Shown: positions 1 through 9,387, counted from the first letter of the stretch. The stretch is 64,000 nt of DNA from Candidatus Accumulibacter meliphilus (GCA_003332265.1 QPGA01000004.1:1-64000), one strand, 5' to 3'. Notes: a model not told the origin generated them from the sequence alone. Numbers and translations are program-made.

Positions 1-443
1 CGAAGAACATCAAGAAACCCAAGAAAATCCAGTTTCACGTCCGCCGGTGGCGACCAGTTTCAGGTTGGCCGCGACAAGGCGCGACAACAGGCGCATAGTT
101 GCACTATGTAACTGTTGTCGTAACACAGAAGACGGGCGAAAAGACAAGCAAGATGGTATGTTCTTTGACAGAAATCGCCTAAGGTGGCAACTATCTTGGC
201 ATGTAACGACAAGACCAAGGCCAGTTTGCGCCCGAAGTGCAAAGCCGCGGTTTCGGATGACGACCTTCTCAGGAACATGTTGCGGCTCACAGCTCAATGA
301 CATCCGAGCGCCGAAGCACTGGCGAACCTATGAAGCAACCGGACACCGTTGGCCCAAGCCTATTATCTGGACCGAGGGCGCTCGCGACATCTCCAGAAGG
401 TCATCCGCGCCAACAGTCGCTTAAGTTCCAAACAGATACAACG
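1..443. other. Gene-free left edge
   Basis: I see no supportable gene here. The open frames on both strands have no recognisable family, are rich in Arg, Cys and Ser, and overlap one another. The base composition is lower in GC than the right half of the window. Given the decayed transposase genes just downstream, this may be mobile-element debris, but nothing can be named. Confidence 0.4.
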
Positions 444-1343
444 CTACGGTAGTAGATCGTGCCTCATTTCGTGAAACTTTGCTTCAAGGCGCTCCATGAC
501 TTGGGAAAGTTGCGCATCTGGGCTGACAAGGGTTGGTGCGGTCACTGGCAGGTCGTGTAGAAACTTCGCTGCTTGATCAAGCTCGCGCGACGAACTTCTC
601 CACAGAGGCGTCCTTCGCCATTTTTCCTTACCAATGCCCAATGTCGCCAATCCCCGACGCAGCATTCGAGCCAAAGCCTCTGAGCGATTCAGATCGGCCT
701 GAAGAATCGGCGGAAAGTCGATGGGATTGTATTCGAGACCTACGGAGCGGCACCAGTCATGCCACTTGAAGTCAAATGATCGGTAACCGTACCGCAAAGG
801 AATCCAAGGAATCCTGAAGGCGTCGGCAACGATTGCAGCATGCATTGCCTCCGCGATCACAAGATCGCTTGCCAGCAATTCAGCAAGAAACTGCTCCACG
901 CCCAACATCGGACTAATGAAGTGAACACCCGCACGCTCGCAAAGTTCGTTCCAGCAAACATCAGATGCGCTTGCGTGATGACAAACAAATGAAACCGCAT
1001 ACTTTTTTGAGATTGGAGGAAGGTCGAGGAAGCGGAGAACGTATGCAGCGTCCGTAATGGCAAGCTTGGGATCAAGCCTCAGTTTTTCCGCCGTGAGGGG
1101 ACCTCTCACGCAGTATATTCTCCAGAGGTGGTCAATCTTCGGTGGTGGACCATATCCCGTACCAGTACCAAAAACCACCTTTCTGCGCTTATTATTCAGA
1201 CTAGAGTTAAGAATCGTGCCGATACCGACGAAAAGCTCAGAGTTGTCGTCATTAAGCACGCCGGGCATGAGTTTGTCCCAAATCCAAGGATTGAGGTCAT
1301 CACCGAAATTTCCTCCCTCCAGTTTTGCGTGGTAGATTTTCAC
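444..1343 (-). CDS. Polysaccharide pyruvyl transferase family protein (ExoV-like)
   Basis: Predicted enzyme of the polysaccharide pyruvyl transferase family, which adds ketal-linked pyruvate to sugars of exopolysaccharides. The N-terminus (KIYHAKLEGGNFGDDLNPWIW) is the signature seen at the start of ExoV-type enzymes. The later segments ELFVGIGTIL, VFGTGTGYG and VRGPLTAEKL are the glycine-rich and VRGP motifs of the family. I chose the GTG at 1343 (299 aa) because it follows a strong GAGGAGGG ribosome site at a good distance and places the family motif at the N-terminus. The frame stays open for 16 more codons to a TTG at 1391 with no ribosome site. It has the same orientation as the glycan locus but is separated from it by two transposase remnants, so it may need its own promoter. 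The donor and acceptor sugar are not readable. Confidence 0.75.
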   Translation of the reverse strand: MKIYHAKLEGGNFGDDLNPWIWDKLMPGVLNDDNSELFVGIGTILNSSLNNKRRKVVFGTGTGYGPPPKIDHLWRIYCVRGPLTAEKLRLDPKLAITDAAYVLRFLDLPPISKKYAVSFVCHHASASDVCWNELCERAGVHFISPMLGVEQFLAELLASDLVIAEAMHAAIVADAFRIPWIPLRYGYRSFDFKWHDWCRSVGLEYNPIDFPPILQADLNRSEALARMLRRGLATLGIGKEKWRRTPLWRSSSRELDQAAKFLHDLPVTAPTLVSPDAQLSQVMERLEAKFHEMRHDLLP

Positions 1344-1471
1344 CGGACCCTCCTCGTCAAGATCAAAAGCCAGTTGCTCTGGCAACGCCAATTTGGGAAT
1401 CGCTGGTCAATTGACTGCCCACGTGCCGTCTGCCGCGTTGCAGCGAATTGCTTTGCGATTCACCGGGGTTT

Positions 1472-1741
1472 TTAGCCAAGCAGGCCAAAATTCTCGGGGT
1501 TTTCCAACGTTTTCTGCCCATTTTCAGGCCATCTCAGCGTATTCAGGACGCACCTGTGATATTGCGCACCAATAGTCACCGATTGGAAACCATCAAAAGG
1601 ATCAGGGCAAACAACGTGTAAAGCCGTACCGTGCTTTTTGGCCAAGCGCCTGTAACGCACCCTTCGGTAGTGAAACAGATTCTTCTCAATGTGGAAAAGA
1701 TGCTCGACCTTGAACCCTACTCTCGCCTTCACTGATTCCAG
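1472..1741 (-). pseudogene. IS5-family transposase C-terminal remnant
   Basis: This fragment encodes the conserved C-terminal block of IS5-type DDE transposases: LRKLESVKARVGFKVEHLF, then HIEKNLFHYRRVRYRRLAKK. It then loses frame. The expected end (LYTLFALILLMVSNR-like) continues in another frame, around 1570-1620. There is no start, no DDE core and no intact terminal repeat. It is a decayed insertion sequence lying between the pyruvyl transferase gene and a second transposase remnant. Confidence 0.6.
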
Positions 1742-1806
1742 TTTGCGCAGCAGCTGGCCGAACAGTTTAGGCGATCTCTACGAATATTCATACCATCCAA
1801 GCAGGT

Positions 1807-2225
1807 TTAAATCAAGATGTCCCACTTGGGTAGGAGTGGGTTACGTTCCAGCCTAGACTCGAAAGATTGCATGGCATTCTTGGCCATGGTGATTCCCCTT
1901 TTTATAGACAGTGCGGCTCAGTTGGACGACGGGATGAACGCCTTTCCAGGTCATTGTCTTGGGCCCACTCCAACATCGTTTTGGCGTCGGTGAGCTTGGC
2001 GCCGTTCCAGTGCTGTTCCCAGATTCCCCAGCAACGCACCACCGGATTGTATTTGCGGTGATACGGTGGATAGTACAAGAGGCGGATGGATTTGCCAATG
2101 TGATCGGCAAACTCGCAGCCCTGAAGCATGACCCAGTCGAATCGAGCCCGTTTGCCGGTAACCCTCACCCCTTGGTAAATGGTAGATTGTGAACGGCTTA
2201 TTGATTTTGCAGTTGACGATGGCAT
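1807..2225 (-). pseudogene. ISAzo13-family transposase C-terminal remnant, frameshifted
   Basis: The first frame reads LLYYPPYHRKYNPVVRCWG then WEQHWNGAKLTDAKTMLEW, the C-terminal catalytic region of ISAzo13-like transposases. After a frameshift near 1960-1980 a second frame continues with MTWKGVHPVVQLSRTVYKKG. A third segment near 1807-1875 supplies the family's terminal block (SRLERNPLLPKWDILI and stop). The pieces cover only the last third of the family length, so the element is dead. It directly follows the end of the methyltransferase-kinase gene. Confidence 0.65.
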
Positions 2226-2254
2226 TTGCTTGGCGTGCGGAATGTCAACACGCC

Positions 2255-4303
2255 CTAGACGTGTCGCAGGAATTCTTTGACTAGCAGTTCGACCCGCTGC
2301 TTTATCTCAGGTCTATTGCAGCCCGACGAAAATTCCAGCTGGGGGCCAACATGGTAAAGCCAATACAGTACCGTTAATTCAAAATGATACTTGATATCGA
2401 ACCCAAGGTACTCGTAGCATTCGGCAAGAAATCGCTGCTCCTCCTCGACCGGCCAAACACCCGTTGCGAGAAGCGGGATAGTGTCTAGGAGTGTCAAATG
2501 AGGATTGTACGCCCGATGCGCACTGTCCAGATAATTCAGTGCGTCAAGAATGGGAAGGCCGGACGCGTCTACATCCTCCCAATCGATCAGCCCAGTTACC
2601 CTGCCGTCGTGGGCAAAAATATTGTGAACGCTGAAATCGCCATGCATCAGACCGTAGCGAACCGGGATCCCACGCAAGCGCTCACACAAGATGGCGCGCA
2701 CCTCCTGTGCCCACTCTGAGTCATCTACGGATTCCAGCAGTTTCTGCAGAGGTTTTTCCACCACTCGGTCAAAGTCGGCGCCCACTAGCGGCGTTAGCGG
2801 GCACTGCAGCGGCGTGGGATTGATTGTGCGAAGCAACGCGGACACCTCTGCGAGTAACGACATGCGGTCGAGGTTGACAATCTCATTTCGCAGCGGTTGG
2901 CCAGCAAGTTCTGTTTCCACATAATAAGGCACGTTCTGGATGACCCCACAAGCCATCGGCTTGGGAACAAACGCGATGAGGCTGTCCAGATTTTGTGCAC
3001 GCTCTAGCAAGCCGTAGTGTCTTGCCTGTACCGCACTGGCGGTCGAATTGCACGGAATGTTGATGATGATGGGCGTTGGCCCAGCCACCCCCCGGATCAC
3101 GGCTTTTTCTTTCCCGGTAAGGTGACAGCTAGTGATTGAAACCGGCAACTGCTCAGGAGGCAAAGCAATTTCAATCAAACGCACTATGCGCCTCAAGAGA
3201 GAGTTCGGTGGCTGCGTGGAGTTGGAGGCGATGATCCCGTAGGCTGGGACGAAATGCTTGTCTCGCTTTATGCGGCCCTGGAAGTCGTGTGGGCGTGATG
3301 AACGCCAGATATCGTCATTATCGGTCTTGAGGGAAAGGATTTCCGACAGATGGGTGTAGCCATCGAGAAAACCCAGGAATTCCTGTTTGGAAAACCCGGC
3401 AGACTGAAACAATTTCCGGCAGCCGCCGAATGAATAGGTGTAGGTCCGATAGGGTTGCCGATTGACAGCGATCGAATAAAGATTTGCGACGAAGCGCGGC
3501 AACAACGCACCATACCAGAGCTGTGTGTGGTGGTCGGGACGCTTCCCGAAGTATTCGTAATTAAGACGGTTTTCGATGGCGACGAAGAGTTGCCCGCCAG
3601 GCTTCAAGATGCGTCGGATTTCCTGTAGAAACTTGCGCTGCATGACTCGGGGGTTTGAGTCCCCGAAAAAAGACATGAACATCTGTACCGCCTTGGAAAG
3701 TTTCGAGTCTGAATCCTCCCAACTCACGGTGTCGGCGACCCACTCCAGCACGCCGGACAAGGCTACACAATCGAAATAGCCATCGGGGAACGGAAGGTAA
3801 GGGCCGTCTCCTCCCGCGACCAAGACGATGCGGTCATTAGCATTAAAGCGAGCGAAACGCCTCTTAGCAAACCTTAAGCGCTCCCAGGTGAGATCCAACG
3901 CAACAACCTCTCCCACATGTGGAGCGATGTTTTTGGTGAGATTGCCGAGCCCGCAGCCAAGGTCGAGAAATCTCGCGCCCGGTGGAAGCTCGAGGCACAG
4001 CTTCCAAGCATAGCGAGAATCGACGATCAGGTCGTCAAGCCAATCGACATTGTCCTTGACGTGGGCCATGAAGCGCCGAACGATGGTTGGCCACGGTTCG
4101 CGCTCGGCTTCCTCAATCAGTGTGTTCATCGCTTCGCGGGGTACCGGATTAAAGTAATAGTCCAGCCGACCACAACGCAGATCGGCTATACCATCCTCCA
4201 CACGATATTGCGAAGCACATTCCGAACAGCGCAAGCCCTCAGTGATGCGTTCGAGTTCTGCTTTGCAGCGCGGGCAACGTAACCCAGATTGATCAGTGGT
4301 CAT
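2255..4303 (-). CDS. Methyltransferase-kinase fusion (Trm112-like zinc region + SAM methyltransferase + APH-type kinase)
   Basis: A 682-aa three-part protein. Residues 1-45 form a Trm112-like zinc ribbon (C10, C13, C26, C29). Residues ~105-330 are a class I SAM-dependent methyltransferase, with the glycine-rich motif FLDLGCGLGN at 112-121 and a downstream LKPGG turn. Residues ~430-682 are an aminoglycoside-phosphotransferase/choline-kinase-like domain with the catalytic loop HGDFSVHN (554-561) and the metal site LIDWED (~572). This predicts an enzyme that both methylates and phosphorylates a glycan or lipid-linked sugar, as in fused capping enzymes of polysaccharide loci. I chose the ATG at 4303: the 27 codons upstream are low-complexity and contain no domain. 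It lies among other glycan genes of the same orientation but is isolated by transposase debris. The substrate is unknown. Confidence 0.7.
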   Translation of the reverse strand: MTTDQSGLRCPRCKAELERITEGLRCSECASQYRVEDGIADLRCGRLDYYFNPVPREAMNTLIEEAEREPWPTIVRRFMAHVKDNVDWLDDLIVDSRYAWKLCLELPPGARFLDLGCGLGNLTKNIAPHVGEVVALDLTWERLRFAKRRFARFNANDRIVLVAGGDGPYLPFPDGYFDCVALSGVLEWVADTVSWEDSDSKLSKAVQMFMSFFGDSNPRVMQRKFLQEIRRILKPGGQLFVAIENRLNYEYFGKRPDHHTQLWYGALLPRFVANLYSIAVNRQPYRTYTYSFGGCRKLFQSAGFSKQEFLGFLDGYTHLSEILSLKTDNDDIWRSSRPHDFQGRIKRDKHFVPAYGIIASNSTQPPNSLLRRIVRLIEIALPPEQLPVSITSCHLTGKEKAVIRGVAGPTPIIINIPCNSTASAVQARHYGLLERAQNLDSLIAFVPKPMACGVIQNVPYYVETELAGQPLRNEIVNLDRMSLLAEVSALLRTINPTPLQCPLTPLVGADFDRVVEKPLQKLLESVDDSEWAQEVRAILCERLRGIPVRYGLMHGDFSVHNIFAHDGRVTGLIDWEDVDASGLPILDALNYLDSAHRAYNPHLTLLDTIPLLATGVWPVEEEQRFLAECYEYLGFDIKYHFELTVLYWLYHVGPQLEFSSGCNRPEIKQRVELLVKEFLRHV

Positions 4304-4408
4304 AAGATTGTCGCCAGTAGTAGGTAGTGTCAATGAAGGGGTCCTGCAAAAAAAATGGTGAGTGAGTGCCCAGTAACTCTTCACGAGGCCGCTGGTCCGC
4401 TAGAATAC

Positions 4409-4444
4409 ATCGTTGGGCGTGATTAGATCGTTGGGCGTGATCAG
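4409..4444. repeat. Tandem duplication, 18-bp unit, two copies
   Basis: ATCGTTGGGCGTGAT occurs at 4409-4423 and again at 4427-4441, with TAG/CAG spacers. It abuts the end of the IS1595-type remnant and may be a scar of insertion or excision. Confidence 0.6.
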
Positions 4445-5161
4445 CAATAAACTTCAGCCATCCAAATCGTGTGTTCCGGCGGGTGGGCGCTACGGCGCGC
4501 GGCGGCGACAAGCAAGCGCTGTTGCAGTGTGCGGAGATCGAATCGGCGGTTGGCCGTGTCGTGCTGGCCCACGCTGCAACGGCCTTGCGGGTGAACCGGC
4601 CGCCGTAGAGAGCTCGACGTGTAAGCGATGGCCCTCATCGTTGAGCGAAATGGCAGCCACGGAAAGGACTTTTTTCTCAGAGCCGCGACCGGCCTTGCCG
4701 CCGCCGCGCTCGCCGCCGAGGTGGGCATTATCGACTTGGATCTGGCATTCGAGACCACGGCGTTCTTTGCGTGCCGCCATGGCCTGCATCAGCCTGTGCT
4801 GAATGCGCCACGCCGTGGGATCACTCACCCCCAGCTGGCGTTTGAGCGCGAGTACCGACAACGCGGTTTTGGCCTGACTGATCAGGTAGATGGCAATAAA
4901 CCAGGCCATCAGCCCAAGCTTTGTGTTCTGGAAAATGGTGCCGGCAATCAACGACGTTTGATGACGGCAGGCGTTCCAGGGGAACAGTGTGCGTTTCGCG
5001 CCGCGCAGGACACGATGCGCTGCCGCGCAGCGAGAGCAGCGGAAGCCCTCTTTCCGGCGAGCGGTCTTAAACGCCGCTCCGCACTGGGTTGCTGGCTCAT
5101 AATGCTCGAAAAGTTGAGGTGTCGACAGGCTGGGTTGGAATTGGTTGCGTTTCATCAGCAT
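4441..5161 (-). pseudogene. IS1595-family (ISXO2-like) transposase, frameshifted and internally deleted
   Basis: The N-terminal ~165 residues are intact: a zinc-ribbon-like start with FRCSRCAAAHRVLRG, then FPWNACRHQTSLIAGTIF, the helix-turn-helix LGVSDPTAWRIQHRLMQAM, and the first catalytic acid in QVDNAHLGGERGGGKAGRGS. The frame then breaks. A separate frame supplies the family's very end, NRRFDLRTLQQRLLVA to AEVYC and stop at 4441. The central catalytic segment is missing, so the element cannot move by itself. It separates the methyltransferase-kinase gene from the TPR-like gene. Confidence 0.75.
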
Positions 5162-5183
5162 TATGGCCTACTCCGGAAACAAA

Positions 5184-5897
5184 CTATTGGGCAGACTGAG
5201 GAGTAGTTGCGTCCTCGGCGGTGCCCGCCGACGGACGCTCCTCGATTGGTCCTGCTGTTTTGGATGAATTGCCACTAAGTAACCGATCCTGTTCGCGCAG
5301 TACCTTTGAGTTCGGACTGTGCTTTAGGCCGGCCTTGACCAAAATCTTTGCTTCAGTCGTCTTCCCACTGTACATCAAGAACTCTACCCAGCGGCTATAC
5401 GCCGGCCAGTAGTCGGCCTTCAGCGCCCTGGCTTGAGAAAACGATTTGTTGGCGTCGCTGGGTAGGGAGCGAAGCAGGTATACCTCGCCGTTGCGAGTGA
5501 GCATTTCCGGAAGCAGGACAAAGTCCTTTGCCGAGCCTCTGATGCTGTATTCAAAATCACCTGTGATCGTAGACAAGAGAGCAAGCCGCCGTCCTCTGGA
5601 GGTGGAACTGCGCATGGCGCGCTGAAGGTTTACTAGTCCCCAACAATAATGATGGATACTAGAGAAAGATTTTTCGCCCAAGCGTGCTTCCCACTGCCTT
5701 CCTTCCGGAGTGTTATACTTCGGGAAGCTCTGCGCATAGGCGCAATAGCGTGGAATGAGGGCCATTTCGGCGTCGGTGATCGACTGGATCTCGATGGCTG
5801 CGCCGCTCTTTGGCATACCAATTAGCACTGACGCAAGTATTAGACGTTGTAGGGTGACAAAGTAGAAACAATTTTTTTCTCGCACTTTCTTTGGCAT
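5184..5897 (-). CDS. Exported TPR-like protein of unknown function
   Basis: A 237-aa protein. I chose the ATG at 5897 because it has an upstream AGGAAC ribosome site and starts a credible signal peptide: a basic N-terminus (MPKKVREK), a hydrophobic core (FVTLQRLILASVLIG), then SGAAIE. Residues ~95-215 look like TPR-type helices (EVYLLRSLPSDANKSFSQAR, then ALKADYWPAYSRWVEFL and TEAKILVKAGLKHSPNSK). The C-terminal 25 residues are Ser/Thr/Pro-rich and disordered. Small periplasmic TPR proteins are common in exopolysaccharide loci, where they scaffold secretion. That role is inference from location. The frame continues upstream to 6098 without recognisable content. Confidence 0.55.
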   Translation of the reverse strand: MPKKVREKNCFYFVTLQRLILASVLIGMPKSGAAIEIQSITDAEMALIPRYCAYAQSFPKYNTPEGRQWEARLGEKSFSSIHHYCWGLVNLQRAMRSSTSRGRRLALLSTITGDFEYSIRGSAKDFVLLPEMLTRNGEVYLLRSLPSDANKSFSQARALKADYWPAYSRWVEFLMYSGKTTEAKILVKAGLKHSPNSKVLREQDRLLSGNSSKTAGPIEERPSAGTAEDATTPQSAQ

Positions 5898-6276
5898 ATT
5901 TGGTGTTCCTAATATTTGCTTGCCGTTGATTATCCGCACCCGGAACGTGTCAGAAGCGGTGCAAATCGACGGCGTAGGCCGCCGAATAACTGCACGTCCT
6001 GTTCCACATAAATCGCCTGACGCTTCACGCGCAAGGCGCTGTGGTTCAGCTTGCGGCCTTTCGAATCTCTTATCATTTTCATGCCCGTGTCGTCTCATGA
6101 ATATGGCAGAGTCATCGACGATTATCGTCTGCTGCCCTGCTGCCCCGATCTCCTCACGTTTTCCCGAGGTCGCCTGGGGACGCAGGGCATGGGCTTCGAT
6201 GTGTGTTTACCTGCTTTCGGTTCTTGGCGTTCGAGTGTTCTTGGTCTGGATGCGACCGGCTTAAGGCGGCCTGTCA
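5898..6276. other. 379-bp gap without a gene
   Basis: No gene is supported. The gap lies between the GT4 gene and the TPR-like gene, both on the minus strand. The frames present are unlike any family I know. It may hold the promoter of the TPR-like gene, but no clear promoter is visible. Confidence 0.4.
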
Positions 6277-7551
6277 TTAGTCTGCGGCGGGATCAGTTAG
6301 TTGGTTCAGAATTTCCGCAAGTTCAGCGGTACGCGCCTTACGTGAGCTCCTCGCTGCTACCTCCGGCGCGACGCCGTTTATGCCTCCGTTTCTCAGCCGT
6401 CTGAGTAGTTCGAGTAGCCTTGCTGCGATACTTTCTGTGTCGGTCATATCCGAAATGTCGGAAACATGCGCTTCGCGTAGTTTGGTCGCGGTGATTCCGT
6501 GGGGGCCCACGAGAGCAAGGATCGGCTTGCGTGCACGAAAGTATTCGTAGATTTTGGCGGGAATCTGATGGTCGCAGTCGCTTCCCTGAAATAGCAGCAA
6601 GGCATCGGCCCGGAGCATCTCTCGCAGTGCGTCTCGATAGTCGATGACGGGTTCGAGGTGGACGATGTCGTCGATCTCCAGCTCGCTGAGCACCGGCCGA
6701 TAGAAGTGGTCGACTCCGGTTGCTCGAAGGATGATCCGCAAGCTCTTGCTGTCAATTTGGCCTGTGTGCTTCAGTCGACTCAAGGCGGCAAAGAAAGGGC
6801 GCGGATCTCTCTCAATCGGGTAGAGGACGCCGCTGTGGACGAGGGTGAGTTGGCCGAAAACGCCCAGAGGGGATGCGTCGATGCCCACTTCGGCGTCACG
6901 GAAGTTCTCTTCATCGAAACCGTTCTCGATAACCTCCCAGCGCGTTTTCGGGTATTCAGGATAGCGGTCGACGTACATTTGACGCGTGGGCTCAGTGGTA
7001 AAAACTGCTCTGCTGCAGTGTCGAACGATTTCTTCCTCCAGCTTCCGGTGGATTCTCCAGGTTTGGGGGTCGCGCGGGTAGCCGGGTTCGGTCATGGAAT
7101 CACGAAAGTCGGCAACCCAGGGAAGGCCGCTTCTTCTTTGCAGGCTAAGTCCAATACGGTGCGCTGTCGCAATTGGAAATGTAGACATGATGGCCGCAGG
7201 TTGGTAGCGCTTGATCATGCGCATGCCCCTCCACACTGCTCCGGGCCACCAGCTTATCCAGCGGTCCGGTTGAGCCATCGTACGGAAGTACCTGCCGGCG
7301 ATGGCAAGATGGCGAGATGTGTCTAGGCCAAAAGCCCGTTCAACGACTATATCGTCGGGAATCTCTCGCAACTGGTCAGCACTGGTGGTTTCGTAGGCGG
7401 TTGGTGAAATCGTCAGAATCAGAGGGTCCCAGCCGTATTCCCTAAGGTAGGTACAGAACTTCAAGGTGCGTTGAATGCCGCTACTTGTTTTACACGGCGG
7501 AAAGTGGTAAGCGATCACCAGGATGCGTTTGTTTTTGGGGAGATTGGTCAT
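6277..7551 (-). CDS. Glycosyltransferase family 4-like protein
   Basis: A 424-aa GT-B fold glycosyltransferase that would move a sugar from a nucleotide donor to a growing glycan at the cytoplasmic face of the membrane. The N-terminal Rossmann segment RILVIAYHFPPCKTSSGIQR carries the glycine-containing loop of GT4 enzymes. WVADFRDSMTEPG is the acceptor-domain motif seen in this subgroup. The C-terminal domain includes ENGFDEENF and a donor-binding stretch, DALLLFQGSDCDHQIPAKIY then EYFRARKPILAL, in which E of EYF matches the family's ribose-contacting glutamate. The length is typical. It is followed upstream by the IS1380 remnant that splits it from the main operon. The sugar specificity is unknown. 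Confidence 0.8.
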   Translation of the reverse strand: MTNLPKNKRILVIAYHFPPCKTSSGIQRTLKFCTYLREYGWDPLILTISPTAYETTSADQLREIPDDIVVERAFGLDTSRHLAIAGRYFRTMAQPDRWISWWPGAVWRGMRMIKRYQPAAIMSTFPIATAHRIGLSLQRRSGLPWVADFRDSMTEPGYPRDPQTWRIHRKLEEEIVRHCSRAVFTTEPTRQMYVDRYPEYPKTRWEVIENGFDEENFRDAEVGIDASPLGVFGQLTLVHSGVLYPIERDPRPFFAALSRLKHTGQIDSKSLRIILRATGVDHFYRPVLSELEIDDIVHLEPVIDYRDALREMLRADALLLFQGSDCDHQIPAKIYEYFRARKPILALVGPHGITATKLREAHVSDISDMTDTESIAARLLELLRRLRNGGINGVAPEVAARSSRKARTAELAEILNQLTDPAAD

Positions 7552-7597
7552 TGTTGGTATAGCGTGTCATCGTGATTTTTCAACCTAGATTCCTCTG

Positions 7598-7995
7598 TTA
7601 GCTGCTTTCAGCAGGTAAGAAAGGCGGCGGCAAGTCGAAGCGCCGAGAGCTTTTCGGTCGCGCCGCGAGGATCCTGCTGACGATGTAGCGGACAAACGCC
7701 GGCCAGCGGCCGGCCTTCGGCAACTGAGGCGCAGTTGGCAGATCATGGTCAGGGCCCTTGCGGATGTTGGCGATCATCGCTTTGATCTGATCTCCGACCA
7801 CAGGGGAAATCGTGAGCAGGAGACGTGACTGGGCGGCGTGCTGGGTTAGGCGGGCGACGCCAGCGAGCAACATCGGGCGGTTTGTGGTCGCCTCCAGGCG
7901 CGCCTTCGGGTGCGCCTGGCGAACGTACCAACTCCACCAGTTGTAGATCAAGGCCACGACGCGCGCCGAAAGGTTGCAACGCTCCAGATCATGCC
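7598..7995 (-). pseudogene. IS1380-family transposase C-terminal remnant
   Basis: Encodes RVVALIYNWWSWYVRQAHP then EATTNRPMLLAGVARLTQHA, the conserved C-terminal block of IS1380-type transposases, ending at 7598. An in-frame stop at about 7996-7998 precedes it and the catalytic core is absent. The fragment lies between the GT4 gene and the ATP-grasp gene, breaking an otherwise continuous co-directional glycan locus. Confidence 0.6.
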
Positions 7996-8154
7996 ACTAG
8001 GATTGATCGTGCGCGTGGGTCGAGGCCTTATGGTTGCTGTTTTGGGCAGCACCCGTGTTTGCCACGTGAATGGCGCCAAGTGCGTCGAGACGATCGAGTC
8101 AGTGTGGTGCGTTGAGGGGGGGATGGTACCGAATGTCATTTAAGCAGAAGGCGT

Positions 8155-9387
8155 TCAGGAGAGCCGCAGCACCTTGTAAATCAGATTGCCGAGGTCGGTT
8201 AAAAAGGGACGCGGATCGTCGCTTGACCAGACATAGTACCTCACGTTTGACTGGAAGAAGTCTCGGACGAAGCGGCATACTTCGTTCCACGGTCTAACCG
8301 GGAAGGTTCGGTCGGCGATGAGTCCCGGCTGCAAAATAACGCGCAGCAGGCGCTTCAACTCTGTCGCCACCATGCGGCAGCGAAGATCGGTTCGTGGTGC
8401 GGCCGGATCACCCAGGGGTAATCCCGCACCTTGACGGTAGCTCAAGAGGGCGAAGCGAGCGCCCGAATGGAAAGCCAGCGGGAAACTGCCCCAGAAGCGA
8501 CCGTTGATCTCCATAAGTTTCGCTTCTTGCCGCGCCGGATCGAAGCGGTATTCGACCATTGCAACGCCCTCCCAGCCGATGGCCCGCAGAAGCGCGACGG
8601 ATTGCGACCGTAGTTCAGCATGCTCGTGCAGAGGTATGCCATCACAGACGCTCGAAACGCCACCCTCCGGTGGCCATTCCGCGACACGCCGGTGCTGAAA
8701 CTGCTGAACTACCTTTCCGCGATGCATGAAGAAGAACTGACCAAGGCCGTAGCCGCTGCAGTACTCCTGTACAAGTGGCCATTCACCGATCACGGAATAC
8801 CGTTCAAGAGCTGTCTGCAACTCCGTTGGGCTATGGACGTATTCTGCCTTAAGCAAGGGCAGGCCGTGGTGCTCCAGACGAGGGGCGACAAGATTCGGAT
8901 CGCTCCACTTTAGGACGGCTGGCAGCCTGCATTTCGTCAGCAGGGTGCTTAATTGCCAGCCTGACCGGGGTTGAACGGATGCCGGTGTGCTGATCCCAAC
9001 TGTTTTCGCAACCTTCAGAGTGGCTTGCTTGTTGAGCACGAGCGACATGGCTGTCGGGTTTGGCAAGACCGGCGTTACCTGCCCAAATTCGTCTTGGTGT
9101 CGAGCAAGCCAGCTGAGGTTTGCTTCCGAAATTGCGAGCAAGGGGCAATGTCCATGGTCGTTGCCGATGGAACGTATCAACCGGCTCAGCGAATCACTAC
9201 GTGGTTCTTCGACTACGATGGCTTTCGTCAGGTAACGTGAACGCATGCCGATCGCCCTCGGATCATGTGAAATCCCTATCACCGGGACGCCGGCTTGGCC
9301 TAACTCGCGCACAATGCACAATCCGATCTGAGTCTCTAGCCCGAGCACGACGCAGGGGGGGGGGCGGTCGTTTGGTCCTTGCGGCAT
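8155..9387 (-). CDS. ATP-grasp ligase of the exopolysaccharide locus
   Basis: A 410-aa ATP-grasp (carboxylate-amine/thiol ligase) protein. The N-terminal Rossmann domain begins VVLGLETQIGLCIVREL. The central region PAVLKWSDPN supplies an ATP-binding lysine, followed by GEWPLVQEYCSGYGLG. The metal-binding end is MVEYRFDPARQEAKLMEINGRFWGS, where E and N of EINGRFWGS are the usual magnesium ligands. Members in exosortase-A loci probably join an amino acid or similar group to a sugar precursor; the substrate is unknown. Its ATG overlaps the stop of the preceding acyltransferase (TAATG), so translation is probably coupled. Codons 8-11 contain an uninterrupted run of ten C, which is unusual and may cause frame switching. 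Confidence 0.75.
   Translation of the reverse strand: MPQGPNDRPPPCVVLGLETQIGLCIVRELGQAGVPVIGISHDPRAIGMRSRYLTKAIVVEEPRSDSLSRLIRSIGNDHGHCPLLAISEANLSWLARHQDEFGQVTPVLPNPTAMSLVLNKQATLKVAKTVGISTPASVQPRSGWQLSTLLTKCRLPAVLKWSDPNLVAPRLEHHGLPLLKAEYVHSPTELQTALERYSVIGEWPLVQEYCSGYGLGQFFFMHRGKVVQQFQHRRVAEWPPEGGVSSVCDGIPLHEHAELRSQSVALLRAIGWEGVAMVEYRFDPARQEAKLMEINGRFWGSFPLAFHSGARFALLSYRQGAGLPLGDPAAPRTDLRCRMVATELKRLLRVILQPGLIADRTFPVRPWNEVCRFVRDFFQSNVRYYVWSSDDPRPFLTDLGNLIYKVLRLS
9355..9364. repeat. Homopolymer G10/C10 tract near the start of the ATP-grasp gene
   Basis: Ten G on the plus strand, read as C10 within codons 8-11 of the ATP-grasp ligase (Arg-Pro-Pro-Pro). In this length the frame is open. Gain or loss of one base would stop translation soon after the start. 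Confidence 0.8.

Noticed and set aside
8110-8120. G7 run as a second contingency tract
   Set aside because: It is outside any supported gene, in the debris next to the IS1380 remnant.
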